DNA from: Endothia cerciana
Lineage: Eukaryota > Ascomycota > Sordariomycetes > Diaporthales > Cryphonectriaceae
DNA length: 64,000 bases
NCBI GenBank assembly: GCA_026119935.1
Contig: JALRMH010000006.1
Location: forward strand, 682,001 to 746,000
Reading direction: 5' to 3'
Part shown: positions 1-12,498 of the stretch, piece by piece
Layout: each line of letters begins with the position of its first letter
Position numbering within the stretch: position 1 is the stretch's first letter
The notes under the pieces: generated by a model
Seen by the model: only the letters and a program-made list of their open reading frames with translations
What the model was told of the DNA's origin: nothing
Databases searched by the model: none
Made by a program: the position numbers and the translations under genes

Positions 1-1491
1 GTCTAGCCCAGAATGCAACTGCAGAGGAGGGCTCAGGCTTTAACGCCAGTAGCATCGGTGGTGACGACCAGGAGGTGGCTGGCCGTGCCGATAACCCAGC
101 CAGTCCGGAGTGGCCCAGCGACGCCACCAACTCAAAGTCAGCCTCCGACTCTATCAGGTTCCCCGCCGACATCTCGTTCCAGACAGATTACAGCGATATC
201 CTGTCTGAGAGATTCGCTGCGCTCGAGCTACCTAAGGGTGTAAACGTGTCAGCCCTTGATGAGGATGGCAAGGTGGCCGAGCTGAAGATCATGTTTGAAA
301 ATCTGAGCGACATGGATCTCAGGATGGCTCTGAAGAAGGCCAAGGGGGATTTTACCAAGGCCTGCGAGGAGCTGCTGAATATCCAGTACCTCGAAGAGCA
401 TGGTCTGCGGCCCAAAGGCATCGAAGGCGCCTTTCGTCTGGATGGCCTCGTAGGCTACAAAGGCAAGTTTGCCAAGCGCGCTTCTTCTGTTCCTCATTCT
501 GCTGTCTTTTCTTTTCCACTCATTTCCTGCTGGCACCCACATTATCAACTCAGGCCACACCCGCGTCACAGAGATTTGCCCTTCGCCATCACCAGCCCAG
601 TTCCCATTGTCTCTCAGGGGTTTCAATCAACACTTGTCTTTCTCAGCCTTCTTCTTACCGATGCGGCGAACTTGTGACGCCCTGATTCTCATTGTTCATA
701 CGGCGGCGTCGTTTTGGCTGGGGCAACAGGCTGGGGCAACAGGCTGACCCGGTCTCGCAGGTCGTTCGGAGACGTCCAAGGACAGAGGCAAGAACCGCCT
801 GCACGTCAACTACAGTCTGGCCCCCCCCGATCTGTCTGAGGAAGATGTATCGGTTGCAACTCCGGCTGCGCTCACTTTCACACCGCAAGGCCGTAGGACC
901 TCCCTCCCGCGTATCTCTACTGTTTCCAGTCCAGCACCAAAGACCACATATTCTACGCCCGGCTCTCCCTGTCTCTCACCCACCGACTGGCAGACCGTGC
1001 AATCCAAACGAAAGGCGTATACAGACCGGGCCGCAGAGGCGTCCGCCGCTTATGACTCAGCCGCGCAGTCTTTCCAGGCTGCCCAGCAGGCCTATCGTCG
1101 CGGGGCCTCTGATAAGAACTTCCGTCCTGTCGCCAGCGTCCTGGCCGAGCGTGCTAGGGAACAGCTCCAGGTCGCCAAGGCTGCGGATATCTTGAAGTAC
1201 CACGCACTGGTCGACAAGAGCTCCACTGCCGTCCGTATCGATCTCCATGGTGTGCCGGTCGCGGAGGGCGTCCGTATCGCGCTGGAGAGGACCCAGCTGT
1301 GGTGGAGCAACCTCGGCGAGGACAGGGCGAGGGAGGCCAGAGAGGAGGGCTTCACCATTGTCACGGGCTTGGGTAAACACAGCGCCGGTGGCGTCTCGAG
1401 GTTGCGTCAGGAAGTCGGTGCTGCTCTCAAGCGAGAGGGCTGGCGCGTCAGACTTGAGACTGGCCAGTTTGTGGTGGTCGGAAAGACGTAG
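1..1491 (+). CDS. CUE/DUF1771/Smr-domain protein (5' partial)
   Basis: The frame is open from base 3, so the start lies upstream of the window. The visible part first shows a CUE-like ubiquitin-binding segment (about bases 260-430, KVAELKIMFENLSDMDLRMA). A linker follows, then the DUF1771 helix (YTDRAAEASAAYDSAAQSFQ, about 1018-1180) and a C-terminal Smr domain with the LDLHG-like motif RIDLHGVPVAEG and the TGLGKHS loop (about 1230-1480). This order is typical of fungal Cue2-like proteins, which by family knowledge are endonucleases of No-Go mRNA decay; the activity here is inferred. An intron of 463-760 is proposed. It uses a GC donor (AAAG|GCAAGT) and the acceptor CTCGCAG, and joins the frames in phase 1. 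A weak GT donor at 466 would also keep the frame. The stop is TAG at 1489-1491. Confidence 0.88.
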
Positions 1492-2922
1492 ACGATCCAT
1501 CGGATGCATATGAAGCTTTGGAGGGCCGCCACGTTGGACAGGTGCCGTGATAGGGTGGCCGTCTTCTAGTAGCCGGCTATTGGTGGACTGGGTGTGGGAT
1601 ACCGGTCCGAACGACGCGCGAGCACCACCAGTTCGACGAACAGATTTCCATCGTACGGAGCTTTGGCATTCAAGTGTCATGATCTCATGGTGTGGAGGAT
1701 CTTGAACCGATAGAGATGATCTACCCAATGATGGTATGCACAACTTGACGAGGTCAAGTCACGACGAAAATAATGGTGGATGAGGATGATATGCGGGTAT
1801 GGAGACGATTTTTCTGTCTTTCCGAGTGGTGGATATTCGATGTTAGTATCCGGTTAGAGAGAAGGAATGGGTTATTTAGGCATGGTGTTCTGGTGTAGCG
1901 AAGAGTTGGAAGGATTCCTCAGGCTTCACATTGATCGTTGAGTTTACTTGCGAGCATAGACCTGCAATCAAAGCAACCCCAGGATGTTCACATGCAATAT
2001 GAGGTCCACCAGTGAAACCGCAGATGAGTGCTATCTCATGTCGCCACAACACCACAAAGCTTCGATTCACTGCGTACCAGACTCTTCGTCTCTGGATATC
2101 TGCCCCGGTGGAGACTAACTCGTATGAGCTCTAGGGAGCCCCAGGGCGGGCGGGCAGGTCCAGTGTCGTTCCTCTGGAATCCCTCTCGATACGCCCGAGT
2201 CCTGACTGACTTCTTGCTCGCATGAGTCTTCTTTTCTGGTCATCCCAGAACAGAGCCCTGGGGGGGGGGGAACAGTAGTAGCAGTCGAGGGGCCGCGCCT
2301 TACCTACTACTAGTCTACAGACAATAGGGAGGAGTCCCTTCGTATGTTGGTGATGTAGACCTCTGAAGTCTAGCTGCGGTACGGCGATATGAAGTACCTG
2401 CATGCGTTACAAGCACCAGCCACTCATGCAGACAAGGGCATCGGCCCGTCAGCGGAACGTGAGCGAGGCGAGGCCGGAGATAACGAATGACCTTGGGCCG
2501 CACCTGGGTGCTGTGGACAGGCATGTCCCTGACTAGCATGATGGCTTGCATGAATGACGCAAGTAGCTCGTGCCACCCATCACTCATCGTCAGTCACCTG
2601 CCACCAGGAACGGAACGGAGCTCTCCTTCGCTTGCGCTCTCTCATTATTACGGCTGGATGATCACACTCACGCATCCCTTTTGACCTTTGTCAACCCTTA
2701 CAACAGCCGCGGAACGCCTTTTCGCGTCCTTGACTCTCTTGCCGGGAACTCCCTCTCGACACTGGACGGCGAAGGCCATCGGGACGCGCCCATCGCTATC
2801 CGTCTACCCCGTATTGCATCCCGTGCGGCATCACGACACTGCGACTCGATCGACAACTCGTTGCGACTTGAATCGACCTAAATCAGACCCAGAGCCGCGG
2901 GGCGGCATCACACTCAGTCGAG
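1492..2922. other. Intergenic region between Smr gene and NPC1
   Basis: No ORF here has a recognisable domain or consistent coding character. It contains a G run near 2262-2271 and a C/T-rich leader directly before the NPC1 start, as expected for an untranslated leader. It should hold the Smr gene 3' UTR and the NPC1 promoter. Confidence 0.6.
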
Positions 2923-5900
2923 ATGACCAGACTATTTGCCCTGGCATCAGTCGGGGCTTTGTTGTTTGCCGGCCTCTCCCGGGCAGCAGACGAACTGTAC
3001 ACGCCCAAGCACGAGGCAGGCCGCTGCGCCATCCGAGACCACTGCGGCTCCAAGAGCTTCTTTGGCAAACAGCTACCTTGTGTCGACAACGGGAAGGCCG
3101 AGGAGCCGGGCGAGGCGCTGAGGAAACAGCTGGTGGATCTGTGCGGCTCCAAATGGAATGACGGTCCGGTGTGCTGTACGCAAGATCAGGTACGATTGTC
3201 GCGCTCCCTCGGCATCATCGGCAGGACGAAGAGGTTCGGCGGTTTTTTAACATGCATCATCATGCGCAGGTCGACTCCCTGAAGGACGAACTCTCGACTG
3301 CGAACACCATCGTATCATCATGTCCCGCATGCAAGGACAACTTCTACAACCTGTTCTGCACCTTCACGTGCTCCCCCGACCAGTCGCTCTTCATAAACGT
3401 CACCAAGACCATGACCAAGAACAACAAAATCCTCACCACAGAACTGGATCAGTTAATATCGGAGGATTATGGCACTGGATTCTATGACAGCTGCAAGAAT
3501 GTCAAGTTCGGCCCAAGCAACAGCGAGGCCATGAAACTCATCGGCGGTGGCGCAAAGAATCACACCCAGTTCCTCAAGTACCTGGGCGACGAGAAGCTGG
3601 TCGGATCGCCCTTCCAGATCAACTTCCCCACGGAGTACGAGGAGAAGGATATGGGACCGCTGCCGATGACTCCGAAGAAGTGCAACGATGACGACCCGAA
3701 TTACCGATGCGCGTGCGTCGATTGCCCGGACGTGTGCCCCGAGCTGCCCGACGTCAAGGAGAGGGGATCCTGCAAGGTCGGCGTGCTCCCGTGCTTGTCC
3801 TTCGCCTCCATCTTCGTCTACAGCATCTTGTTCTTGACGTTGATGGTGTCGATTGTCGGCCACGTCTGGTACAGGAAGCGTGCTGCGCGTCTCCAGGAAG
3901 AGAGAACCCTGCTCCAGGGCGGTATCGATGCTAGCGACGACGAGGATGACGAGGGCCGGCTGGTGGCGAATGGAGCCATGCTGGACCGACCAACTCGGGC
4001 TTACCGCCTCAACACGTGGTGCGATAGTGCATTCTTCAAGCTCGGCCACCTGGCAGCGCGCTTCCCCGCCATCACGATATGCAGCACTCTTACCCTCGTC
4101 ATCGTGCTCAGTGCTGGCTGGGTGCGCTTCGAAATCGAGAAGGACCCTGCCCGTCTCTGGGTCTCCCCAAGTTCTGCGGCGGCCCAGGAAAAGGAATTCT
4201 TTGATTCCCACTTCGGCCCATTCTATCGCGCGGAGAAGATCTTCCTCGTCAACGATACGTTGTCTTCCGGTCCGGGCCCAGTTCTGAGCCGTGACACCCT
4301 ACTATGGTGGATGGACGTCGAGAAGAGCATTACACAGCTGGAGAGCCCGACATATAGGATGAGGCTTGACGATGTCTGCCTGAAGCCCACTGGACCCGCG
4401 TGTGTCGTCCAGTCCGTCGCGGCGTACTTCGAAAACGAGCCGGCCCTCGTCGGAAAGAATGACTGGCAAGACAAGCTGCGTGCCTGTGCCCAAGCGCCCG
4501 CCGAGTGTCGTCCAGCATACGGTCAACCACTTGATCCAGAGATGATCCTTGGCGGCTACTCCGGTATTGGTAACATCGCCGATGCAACAGCAATGACCGT
4601 CACTTGGGTGGTGAACAACTTTCCTGAGGGCTCTCCAGAGGTCGCACGGGCTATGGATTGGGAGCAAGTCCTGAAAGCCCGCCTCCTCGACGTGCAGAAG
4701 GAGGCTGAGGAAAGGGGCTTGAGGTTGTCGTTCTCGACCGAAATCAGCCTGGAAGAGGAGCTCAACAAGTCGACCAACACTGATGCCAAGATCATAGTCA
4801 TCAGCTACGTTATCATGTTCTTATACGCTTCCATCGCTCTTGGCTCCACGACACTCTCTCTCCGAGACATGCTCAGAAACCCTGCTGTCTCGATTGTCGA
4901 GTCCAAGTTCTCGCTCGGTGTTGCTGGCATTGTCATCGTCCTCATGTCCATCAGCGCGTCTATCGGCCTTTTCTCCTGGGCGAACTTAAGGGCTACACTC
5001 ATCATCGTCGACGTCATACCATTCATTGTGCTCGCCGTTGGTGTAGACAACATCTTCCTCATCGTCCACGAGTTCGAGCGGGTGAACGTCCGGAATCCCG
5101 ATGACGATGTCGAATTGCGAGTTGCGAAGGCTCTCGGTCGCATGGGCCCGTCCATCCTGCTGTCTGCGATCACGGAGACGGTGTCGTTCACGCTGGGCGC
5201 TTTTGTCGGCATGCCTGCGGTCCGAAACTTCGCCATCTACGCAGCCGGTGCTGTCTTCATCAACGCCGTCTTGCAGGTCACCCTTTTCATCTCGCTATTG
5301 TCATTCAACCAGAAGCGAGTCGAAGATTCAAGGATGGATTGCATGCCCTGTATCCAGATCAAGGCGGCCCGGGTTCACCTAAACGGTAGCAACGGAACTT
5401 TGGGTGCTCGGCTGTACGAGGTTCCGGAGGAGGGCTTCGTACAGCGATTCATCATTAAACATTATGCGCCAACTCTGCTTGGAAGAAAGGTCAAGGTCGC
5501 AGTTGTCGCCATCTTTCTCGGCCTCTTCGCTGCAGGCGTGGCACTCATCCCTGAGGTCAAGCTGGGGTTGGATCAGCGAGTAGCTATCCCGGACGACTCG
5601 TACCTCATTCCGTATTTTAACGATCTCTACGATTACTTCGACTCTGGTCCACCGGTCTACTTCGTCACCAAGGACGTCAACGCCACCAAAAGGAAGAATC
5701 AGCAGAAAATCTGCGCCAGGTTCACCACTTGCGAATCATTGTCGCTGACGAATATCCTCGAGCAAGAGCGCAAGCGGACTGAGGTGTCCTACATCTCATC
5801 ACCGGCCGCCAGCTGGATCGATGATTTCTTCCTCTGGTTGAACCCGCAGTTCGAGGAGTGCTGTGTCGAGAAGGGATCTGCCTGCTTTGAAGGCAGGGAC

Positions 5901-6839
5901 CCGGCCTGGAATATTACAATGTCGGGCATGCCAGAAGGAGAGGAGTTCGTGCATTATCTTCAGAAGTTCCTGTCTTCTCCGACAACCGATGACTGCCCAT
6001 TGGGTGGTCAGGCGTCCTACGGATCGGCTGTCGTAATCGATGAGGATAAGGAGAATATCCCGGCGAGTCACTTCCGCACAATGCACTCTCCTCTGCGCAG
6101 CCAGGACGACTTCATCAACGCCTATACCTCTGCCCGCCGCATCGCCGCCGACGTCAGCTCCAAGACGGGGGCCGAGGTCTTCCCATATAGTGTCTTCTAC
6201 ATATTCTTTGATCAGTATGTCTCGATTGTTGGATTGACAGCAGCTCTTCTCTGCGCGGCCGTCGGCATCATCTTCGTCATCTCATCTATCCTCCTCGGGT
6301 CAGTCCTTACTGGTGCTGCGGTCGCCATTACTGTAGTCATGGCGATTGTGGATATCATCGGGGCCATGGCTGTCTTTGATGTCAGTCTGAACGCCGTCTC
6401 GCTGGTCAATTTGATCATTTGCGTGGGCATTGCGGTTGAGTTCTGTGCACACATTGCCCGGGCTTTCATGTTCCCGTCTCGCACATTCATGGAGCGTGCT
6501 AAGAACCGCTTCCGAGGGCGCGACGCCCGCGCGTGGACCGCCCTCGTCAATGTCGGTGGCTCCGTCTTCTCCGGCATTACTGTCACCAAGCTGCTCGGCG
6601 TCTTCGTTCTAGCCTTCACCCGCAGCAAGATCTTCGAGATCTACTACTTCCGCATCTGGGTTGCGCTTGTCGTCTTCGCCGCGACACATGCACTAGTCTT
6701 CCTGCCCGTGGTGCTTAGCTTCATGGGCGGAGATGGTTACGTCGATCCCGAATCGGAAGGAGGTCTGGAGGAGGACCTAGCCAGTCGCCGTTTCAGGGCG
6801 ATTCGCGACCAAGATGATGACTATTCTGACGAGGACTAG
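2923..6839 (+). CDS. ncr1: NPC1-type sterol transporter (NCR1)
   Basis: Niemann-Pick C1 orthologue, a multi-pass vacuolar/lysosomal membrane protein that moves sterols out of the lumen. One intron at 3190-3269 (GTACGA...GCGCAG, 80 bp, phase 0) gives 1278 residues, the usual family length. Residues 1-21 form a signal peptide. A Cys-rich luminal N-terminal domain follows (CAIRDHCGSKSFFGKQ; CPACKDNFYNLFCTFTCSPD). A transmembrane segment lies near residue 270. The sterol-sensing domain covers about residues 601-775, including IVDVIPFIVLAVGVDNIFLI. A Cys-rich luminal loop and a second Patched-like membrane block (VSLNAVSLVNLIICVGIAVE) complete the protein. The tail is acidic (DQDDDYSDED) and ends at TAG 6837-6839. 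The reading frame stays open for another 56 codons beyond this stop (see findings). Confidence 0.96.
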
Positions 6840-8109
6840 GAAGGTGTTCATCAGAATGTTGGCATTGCTCCGGGCGAGGATTCAAGCCTGTCATGGCGTG
6901 ATGTCAGAAACCAGTATGATGATCGAGGAGCTGAATCGCCGGCGACGGTCATGATGCCGAATGATGAGGCTGATCCTGATGCGGGCGATGGAGCCGAGAG
7001 TGAGGGCTAGGAAGGCCGGCCGGCCGGCCGGCCGGCCGGAACTTTGCCGGCAGATCTTGATGCCATTTCCGATCCCTTGTCTCTCCTACTGCTGGGATGC
7101 TCAAGGTCTTTGGATCGCATATAGTCACCGAGAGAATCAAAGGCTTGTGTGGAATGGCTGAGGAGTCCCCCACAAGCAAGGTCGTTTCACCGCAGTAAAA
7201 ACACAGCATCCGGCCTATCAGTGCAGTGGGCCCTCCCAACCAACATATGGAGATACCGGGGAAGAAAAGCAAGGGCAAGGAATCTGCGACCCACCCGCCA
7301 CCATCAAGCGTGAGGACGCCAGCAGCGGATTTAGTTCGAGGTGGGGATGGGACTTTCATGCGTGTCGAGCATACCAGCCTGCGCGCGATTAAGGGCAACG
7401 ACCTGGCGATGGCATTTGACTCACGAACAAGGGCAGCAAGATAAGGCCATGGCATAGGCTCGCAGTTCTGCCATACATAGCGTCATTTTGATTTTGTCAA
7501 TACAAGATCAGGAATAGACATACAGCGAGATTTTGACCTATATACTTTCTGTATGCCATGTTTTTTCTTGGTCGGCACCGTCTCTTGAATGTGTGAGCAA
7601 CAGCTCTCAAGCTGTCTTCATCCGCTTCTCGTCCGGTGGGGACACCAGAAAGCCTCAGGAACAGGTGGGTCAAGAAGAGACTTCCCCATCTGGTTGACTC
7701 TTCTTTGGTTGCCGTGGTTGGACTTGCGGAATTTCCGAAAGTCACTCCCCGCATCCCGAAGATGATCGTCACAACCGACCCTTGGTGTTGCAGCAAGCCT
7801 TTCGGAATGTGGGGATCAAGCAGCAGCTTGCACCGGGACATCTTGATCGTTACGCCTGTGTAACATCACAACCAGATGCCCGTTGTGTTAAATAGAGTCT
7901 TTGGGACAATAGAAATGTCTTTGGAACCAAGGAAGAGCGAGTTCGAGAGCCCAGATGAAAGTGGAGCGGTCTAGCCCTTTGCTACTTGGCCGGATTGTTG
8001 AGCTCATCTGATCCCGACGCCCTAATCAAAGAGCTCACATTGAAGACCTTGGTCCCTCGAAGCCAGCAGCACATCACGACTACACGGATATCCCTTTCAA
8101 CAGGTGACA
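6840..8109. other. Intergenic region, NPC1 3' side to FAD oxidoreductase
   Basis: The first 170 bases continue the NPC1 frame in the open state after its stop codon. A GGCC tandem array follows. The rest shows no supported gene; short ORFs on both strands (for example 7226-7444 plus and 7497-7841 minus) have no recognisable domain. Confidence 0.6.
7014..7039. repeat. GGCC tandem tetranucleotide array
   Basis: About six and a half uninterrupted GGCC units. The array is fully self-complementary, so it could fold as a hairpin, and it is dense in CpG. It lies about 175 bp downstream of the NPC1 stop. Confidence 0.95.
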
Positions 8110-9754
8110 ATGGCCTCCTCACAAGACGCCCCCGCCAGCGGCGCCTTCACGCCTTCCCCAGACCTCCCTATCCAGTGGCGGGACTCCACGCCTCATGATG
8201 TCTTCCTCTCGTCGTGCTGGTCCCACACGCACAACCACCGGCGCGCGGCGGAGACCCGCGTCCCCCGCGCCGTGGTGCACGCCACCTCTCCCTCGCACGT
8301 CACCGAGGCCGTCAAGCTCGCCGGGGCCCTCGGCTGCCGCGTGAGCGTCCGCTCGGGCGGACACTCGTGGGCCGGATGGAGCGTGCGGGACGACGCCATC
8401 CTGGTCGACCTGGGCGCCCTGCCCGGTGGGAAACACTCCTCCTCCGCCGCGGCGCCTGCGGGCCCGGAGAGCAGCACATCGCCCAGGGGCCTGGAGTACG
8501 ACGCCCGCACCAAGATCGTGTCCGCTCCGCCGTCCGCGACGGGCCGCATGGTCAACAGCCTCCTGGCGCCCCACGGGAGGATGTTCGCCGGCGGCCACTG
8601 CCCGGATGTCGGGCTGGGCGGGTTCCTGCTGCAGGGCGGCATGGGTTGGAACTGCAAGAACTGGGGTTGGGCCTGTGAGAGCATCGTCGGGCTAGACGCG
8701 GTCACCGCGGAGGGGAGGGAGGTGTATGCGTCCAAGGGGGAGAACGCAGATCTGTTCTGGGCGGCCAGGGGGGCCGGGCCTGGTGAGTCCTCTTGATGAT
8801 CTGGTTTCCGGGGCGCAATTGGGGCCCGTTGGGAGAGACTAACGAGAGGACAGGGTTCCCGGCCATCGTCACGAGGTTCTATCTCATGACGAGGCCACTG
8901 CCGCAGTTGTTCCAGAGTATCTATTTTTGGCCGAGTTCCGAGTACCGCAAGGTGCTTCAGTGGGTCATTGATGTAGGTCGCCCTCTGCCCCCCAGGCCGG
9001 ATTTCATCTCTGACCTGGCAAGATCTGTCCCGGCGCGGATCCCGACACGGAGATAGTCTGCCTGGGCCAATACATTCCCGGGTACGACGAGCCCGTTGTC
9101 TTCGCCAACTTCCTCGCCTTCAAGCTCGACCAGGCCGAGGGCGAGGCCGCACTCCGCCCGCTGCACGACCACCCGGGCCGGCCGCCCAACGCGCTCAAGG
9201 AGAGCTTCTTCGCGCGGCCAACCTCCCTGCCCGGGCAATACGCCCCGCAGGAGGCCGCCAACCCTTCCGGCCACAGGTACTGCTCCGAGAACGCATACAT
9301 CCGCAACGACGAGGGCGACGTCCCCTCCGTGCTGGAGAGGGCCTTCACCACCATCCCCAACCGCAAGACCTTCGCCCTGTACTTCAGCATGACGCCCACC
9401 TCGCGGCGGGGCCACTACACCGCCGGTGTGGACGACGTGGGGGGCATGGCGCTGTCGATGCAGAGCGACCACTACTTCGCGCTGTACTCGATATGGGAAG
9501 ACGAGAGGGACGACGACAGGCTTGTGGGGTGGACGCAAGATATCATGAGGGGGGTGGAGAGGCACGCGGAGGGGAGCTATCTGGGCGATGCGGACTTCCA
9601 GCTGCGGAGGACAAAGTTCTGGCGCGACCAGAACGCGAAGAGGTTGATGGAGATCAGGAGGAAGTGGGATCCGGAGTCGAGGATCTGCGGGTATCTGGAC
9701 GAGGGGGATCGGAGCGGTGCTGAGGGTTTGAAGAACGAGTTTGAATGGAAGTGA
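8110..9754 (+). CDS. BBE-type FAD-linked oxidoreductase
   Basis: Berberine-bridge-enzyme-like flavoprotein oxidase of 507 residues in three exons: 8110-8782, 8854-8972 and 9023-9754. The introns have clear signals: GTGAGT...GACAG with branch ACTAAC, and GTAGGT...CAAG with branch CTGAC. The N-terminal PCMH FAD-binding domain contains RSGGHSWAGWS (His about 85) and GGHCPDVGLGGF (Cys about 164). In the family these two residues bind FAD covalently, so bicovalent flavinylation is likely. The C-terminal BBE motif is seen in FWRDQNAKRLMEIRRKWDPE. The start ATG at 8110 (ACAATGG) is the first in frame. No secretion signal is evident, whereas many relatives are secreted. Substrate is unknown; relatives oxidise sugars or secondary-metabolite intermediates. 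Confidence 0.9.
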
Positions 9755-12498
9755 GAGGGCATCAGGTCCGCAGGCAGGGGAGAGCTTTCCAGGGCAATCT
9801 TCGGAAGCCCATACATGAATAGATGACCTTGATCACCTTGAATGAAATCATTGACGAACCAGCCCTGATGGCGAGTAGAATAGTGTTATACGGAGGGCGT
9901 GAACCCAGCATAGCACACGCGGGTTAAGCGCCCTGGCGGGTCCAGACACCTCAGCCGAGATGAGCTGGCATCACTATCACTGTGATGACCAGAACGAACG
10001 TGCATAGAGCTGAAGGGGCTTGGCTGCCAACGCCTTAGGCAGCAAGGCAGCACGATCTATATAAAGAAGGGACAGGAGACGACCAGAGACGGAAGAACGG
10101 GAGGATCCTCAAGCACTCCCTAGACTCCCTTAGCAATTATCGTTGAATTGAAGCAGACCCTTCCAAGCCCCTCACACTGAGCCCTTGTAACAAATAGTCT
10201 GCAGCCATTCCGGACGTTAAATGGATATACCTATAGCTCTGACTGCTCCTCTTCATAGCTTTGCTTTCTGATAATGCATCTCTGACTCGAGCCATATCAT
10301 GGACTCCACTCCCTCCTTTCTCTGGATGTCTTGCGTATCTTCTCCCCAACTTACTTTTTTCTGCGGTCTATCTCGCAGACTGCCAGTGCTGTATTCATCG
10401 GGTCAACTTCAACGATTATATTTGGTGCCAGTCAAAGTGTTTCAGGGAAAATTATGTATTCACTCTCTATATATTTTTCAGTATACTTTGTTCTCTACCA
10501 CCTGTTGAACCACATGTGCCATATCTGATAGCACCTACTTTTGAGCCAGGACCTTTCAGCGTGACCAGCCTCTGCCATAGGCGTGCCCAGTACTTAGGTT
10601 TAAGCCCAGCCCACTATTATTTACTACATACTATTGCTGGCGCGGTCAACCCGCACTGCTACACCCTTTATTATAAGCGTACTTGACGCTGTAGCAACTG
10701 AATTCAATGAGCTGCCCGCACTATAGGGAAGCGGCCATGCCGATGATGCCTCGTAAAACGAGGTCATAGAGCTTTCATAGCTACAGCTCAGAAAAACTAA
10801 GCGGGCTAAATACATTTCAGGGGCTTCATTGCAGAGACAGGCTCGTATCGGTCAACTCAATAAAGAAACCTCCCAGTGCAACAACAAGTACCACCATACA
10901 GGATAACCGCTTGTAGAGACCTAAGCGAGCCAATGTCTTCCCCCACAGCGATAAAAGCTGATATAACGACCCCGGGACGTGGCGGGTGAGTAAGAAGCAC
11001 AGCAATGCGGAATTGCTAATTCAGCAATAGTACCTACTAGAATACATAATAACCCTGGAACTAGCAATAAGTGCTGCTTTCTCCTATGGTAAAGCTAGCT
11101 ACACCCAAGGTTCTGTCTCGCTTTGTGGACAGTGAATACTGGGTTCTCCGTCAGAACTATGAGATAATACATGATAGTTGTATAAGCTAATCACATCTAC
11201 CTGCCTGTAGCCTCAAAAGAGCCCTTTCATAGCCGTTGTGGGACTCTGAGGGTCGGGCGGGATAAATCTGGGTTAACTATCCCCCGACGTCAACCAACAT
11301 GTCTTCGCCCGCAACGTTTATCCGCGGACCCAGCCTTGGCCGTCGTGGCGCAATTTCGCGATATCTTCTTTTTCTTGCTTCCTGCGAAGAAGCCTTCCCT
11401 GTCTTGACGGATCCATCTTGGGGGTAGCGCATTTAGTTGCTCTGATGCGGCCGACCACCAAAAGGAAGCGGGTTTTTGTCCCGAGCCGAACAAGCGCTTC
11501 ACAGTCTTGACCGCTTTCAGGTGAATGCCGCAAGAATACGTATGCTGATAGGAACTCGGGTTAACTGATTGTCTCAGCGCCCTGCCAACGTCTGCGGATG
11601 CTCAGGGCGGGAAGATACATTATGCTCCTCTACGATCCCACCTCGCGAATTGTTGCCGTTGCCAGATCTGCCGGAACAATCCTGCTAATAGATGTAATTC
11701 TCGTTCGCTTCAATTCTCGCGTACATGCGAAAGCGGCCCAAGCCTGGCTGGCTGGCTGTCTCAATAGCATTGTCTGTTTCGAAGCCCGCATTTACCGGGT
11801 CTATTGTCTCCCGTGATAGTCCCGCTGTCGTTAACCGCATCCCCACGTCCAACCCCGAATTGGACGGTAGCTGGGAGTATGGGGCTCCAGGATTCCAAAA
11901 GGGGGCCTGTCCTTGTCCTTGTCCCAGATGACGTTGGATTCCCCGACAGTCTGGATCGTAATAACGTTCCCACGATCTCGACCCTTAGCGAGGCTCCCAT
12001 ATGCCGACCTCCACGCGGGCTTGTCATTCTAGTAATGAATGTTGTGCGCTACTATGAGTGTGAGCCTCTTTCCGTTGCGGAAAATCAATAGACGATACAG
12101 ATCACCCATGCGCGTTAATTTTATCCCAGGTTCTGCAGCCTACATTCGCGTCTTTTCCGTGACTTGTCCGAGACTCGTTGCCATCGTTTATAATAGATCG
12201 CATCCGCGTGCCGTTGACCCAGCCTTGCAGAAGGCTGGAAGAACTATTTTGGGATCTGTCGGCCTCTCAAATGTACTAGCGGATAATCTCCTGGATATCG
12301 TGTTGATCTTTTGATCTGTCGAGTTACGCTTTTGGCCTCTTCTCGCCTTCAACATCAAAACACGTGTATGACCTCGCACCAACCGTCTGTTGATCTGGCT
12401 CACCTCACCCCCCCCCCCCACCCCCCACACCTTTATATACACTGTTGTCCCTCGTTCGTACGAAATAGCCGCCCGATTTCCTCGTCGGCAAAGACAAG
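9755..12498. other. Gene-poor, A+T-richer stretch
   Basis: About 2.7 kb without a supported gene. Frames are broken every few dozen codons and none shows a known domain. Many TA dinucleotides around 10.4-11.2 kb are compatible with an old, mutated repeat, but no terminal repeats or transposase motif could be recognised. The last 100 bases contain a C-rich tract (12410-12425) and TATATA (12434-12439) and are probably the P450 promoter. Confidence 0.5.

Noticed and set aside
10137..11533. Transposase or retroelement relic
   Set aside because: Short minus-strand frames near 11.3-11.5 kb are basic, but no catalytic motif or terminal repeat is visible.
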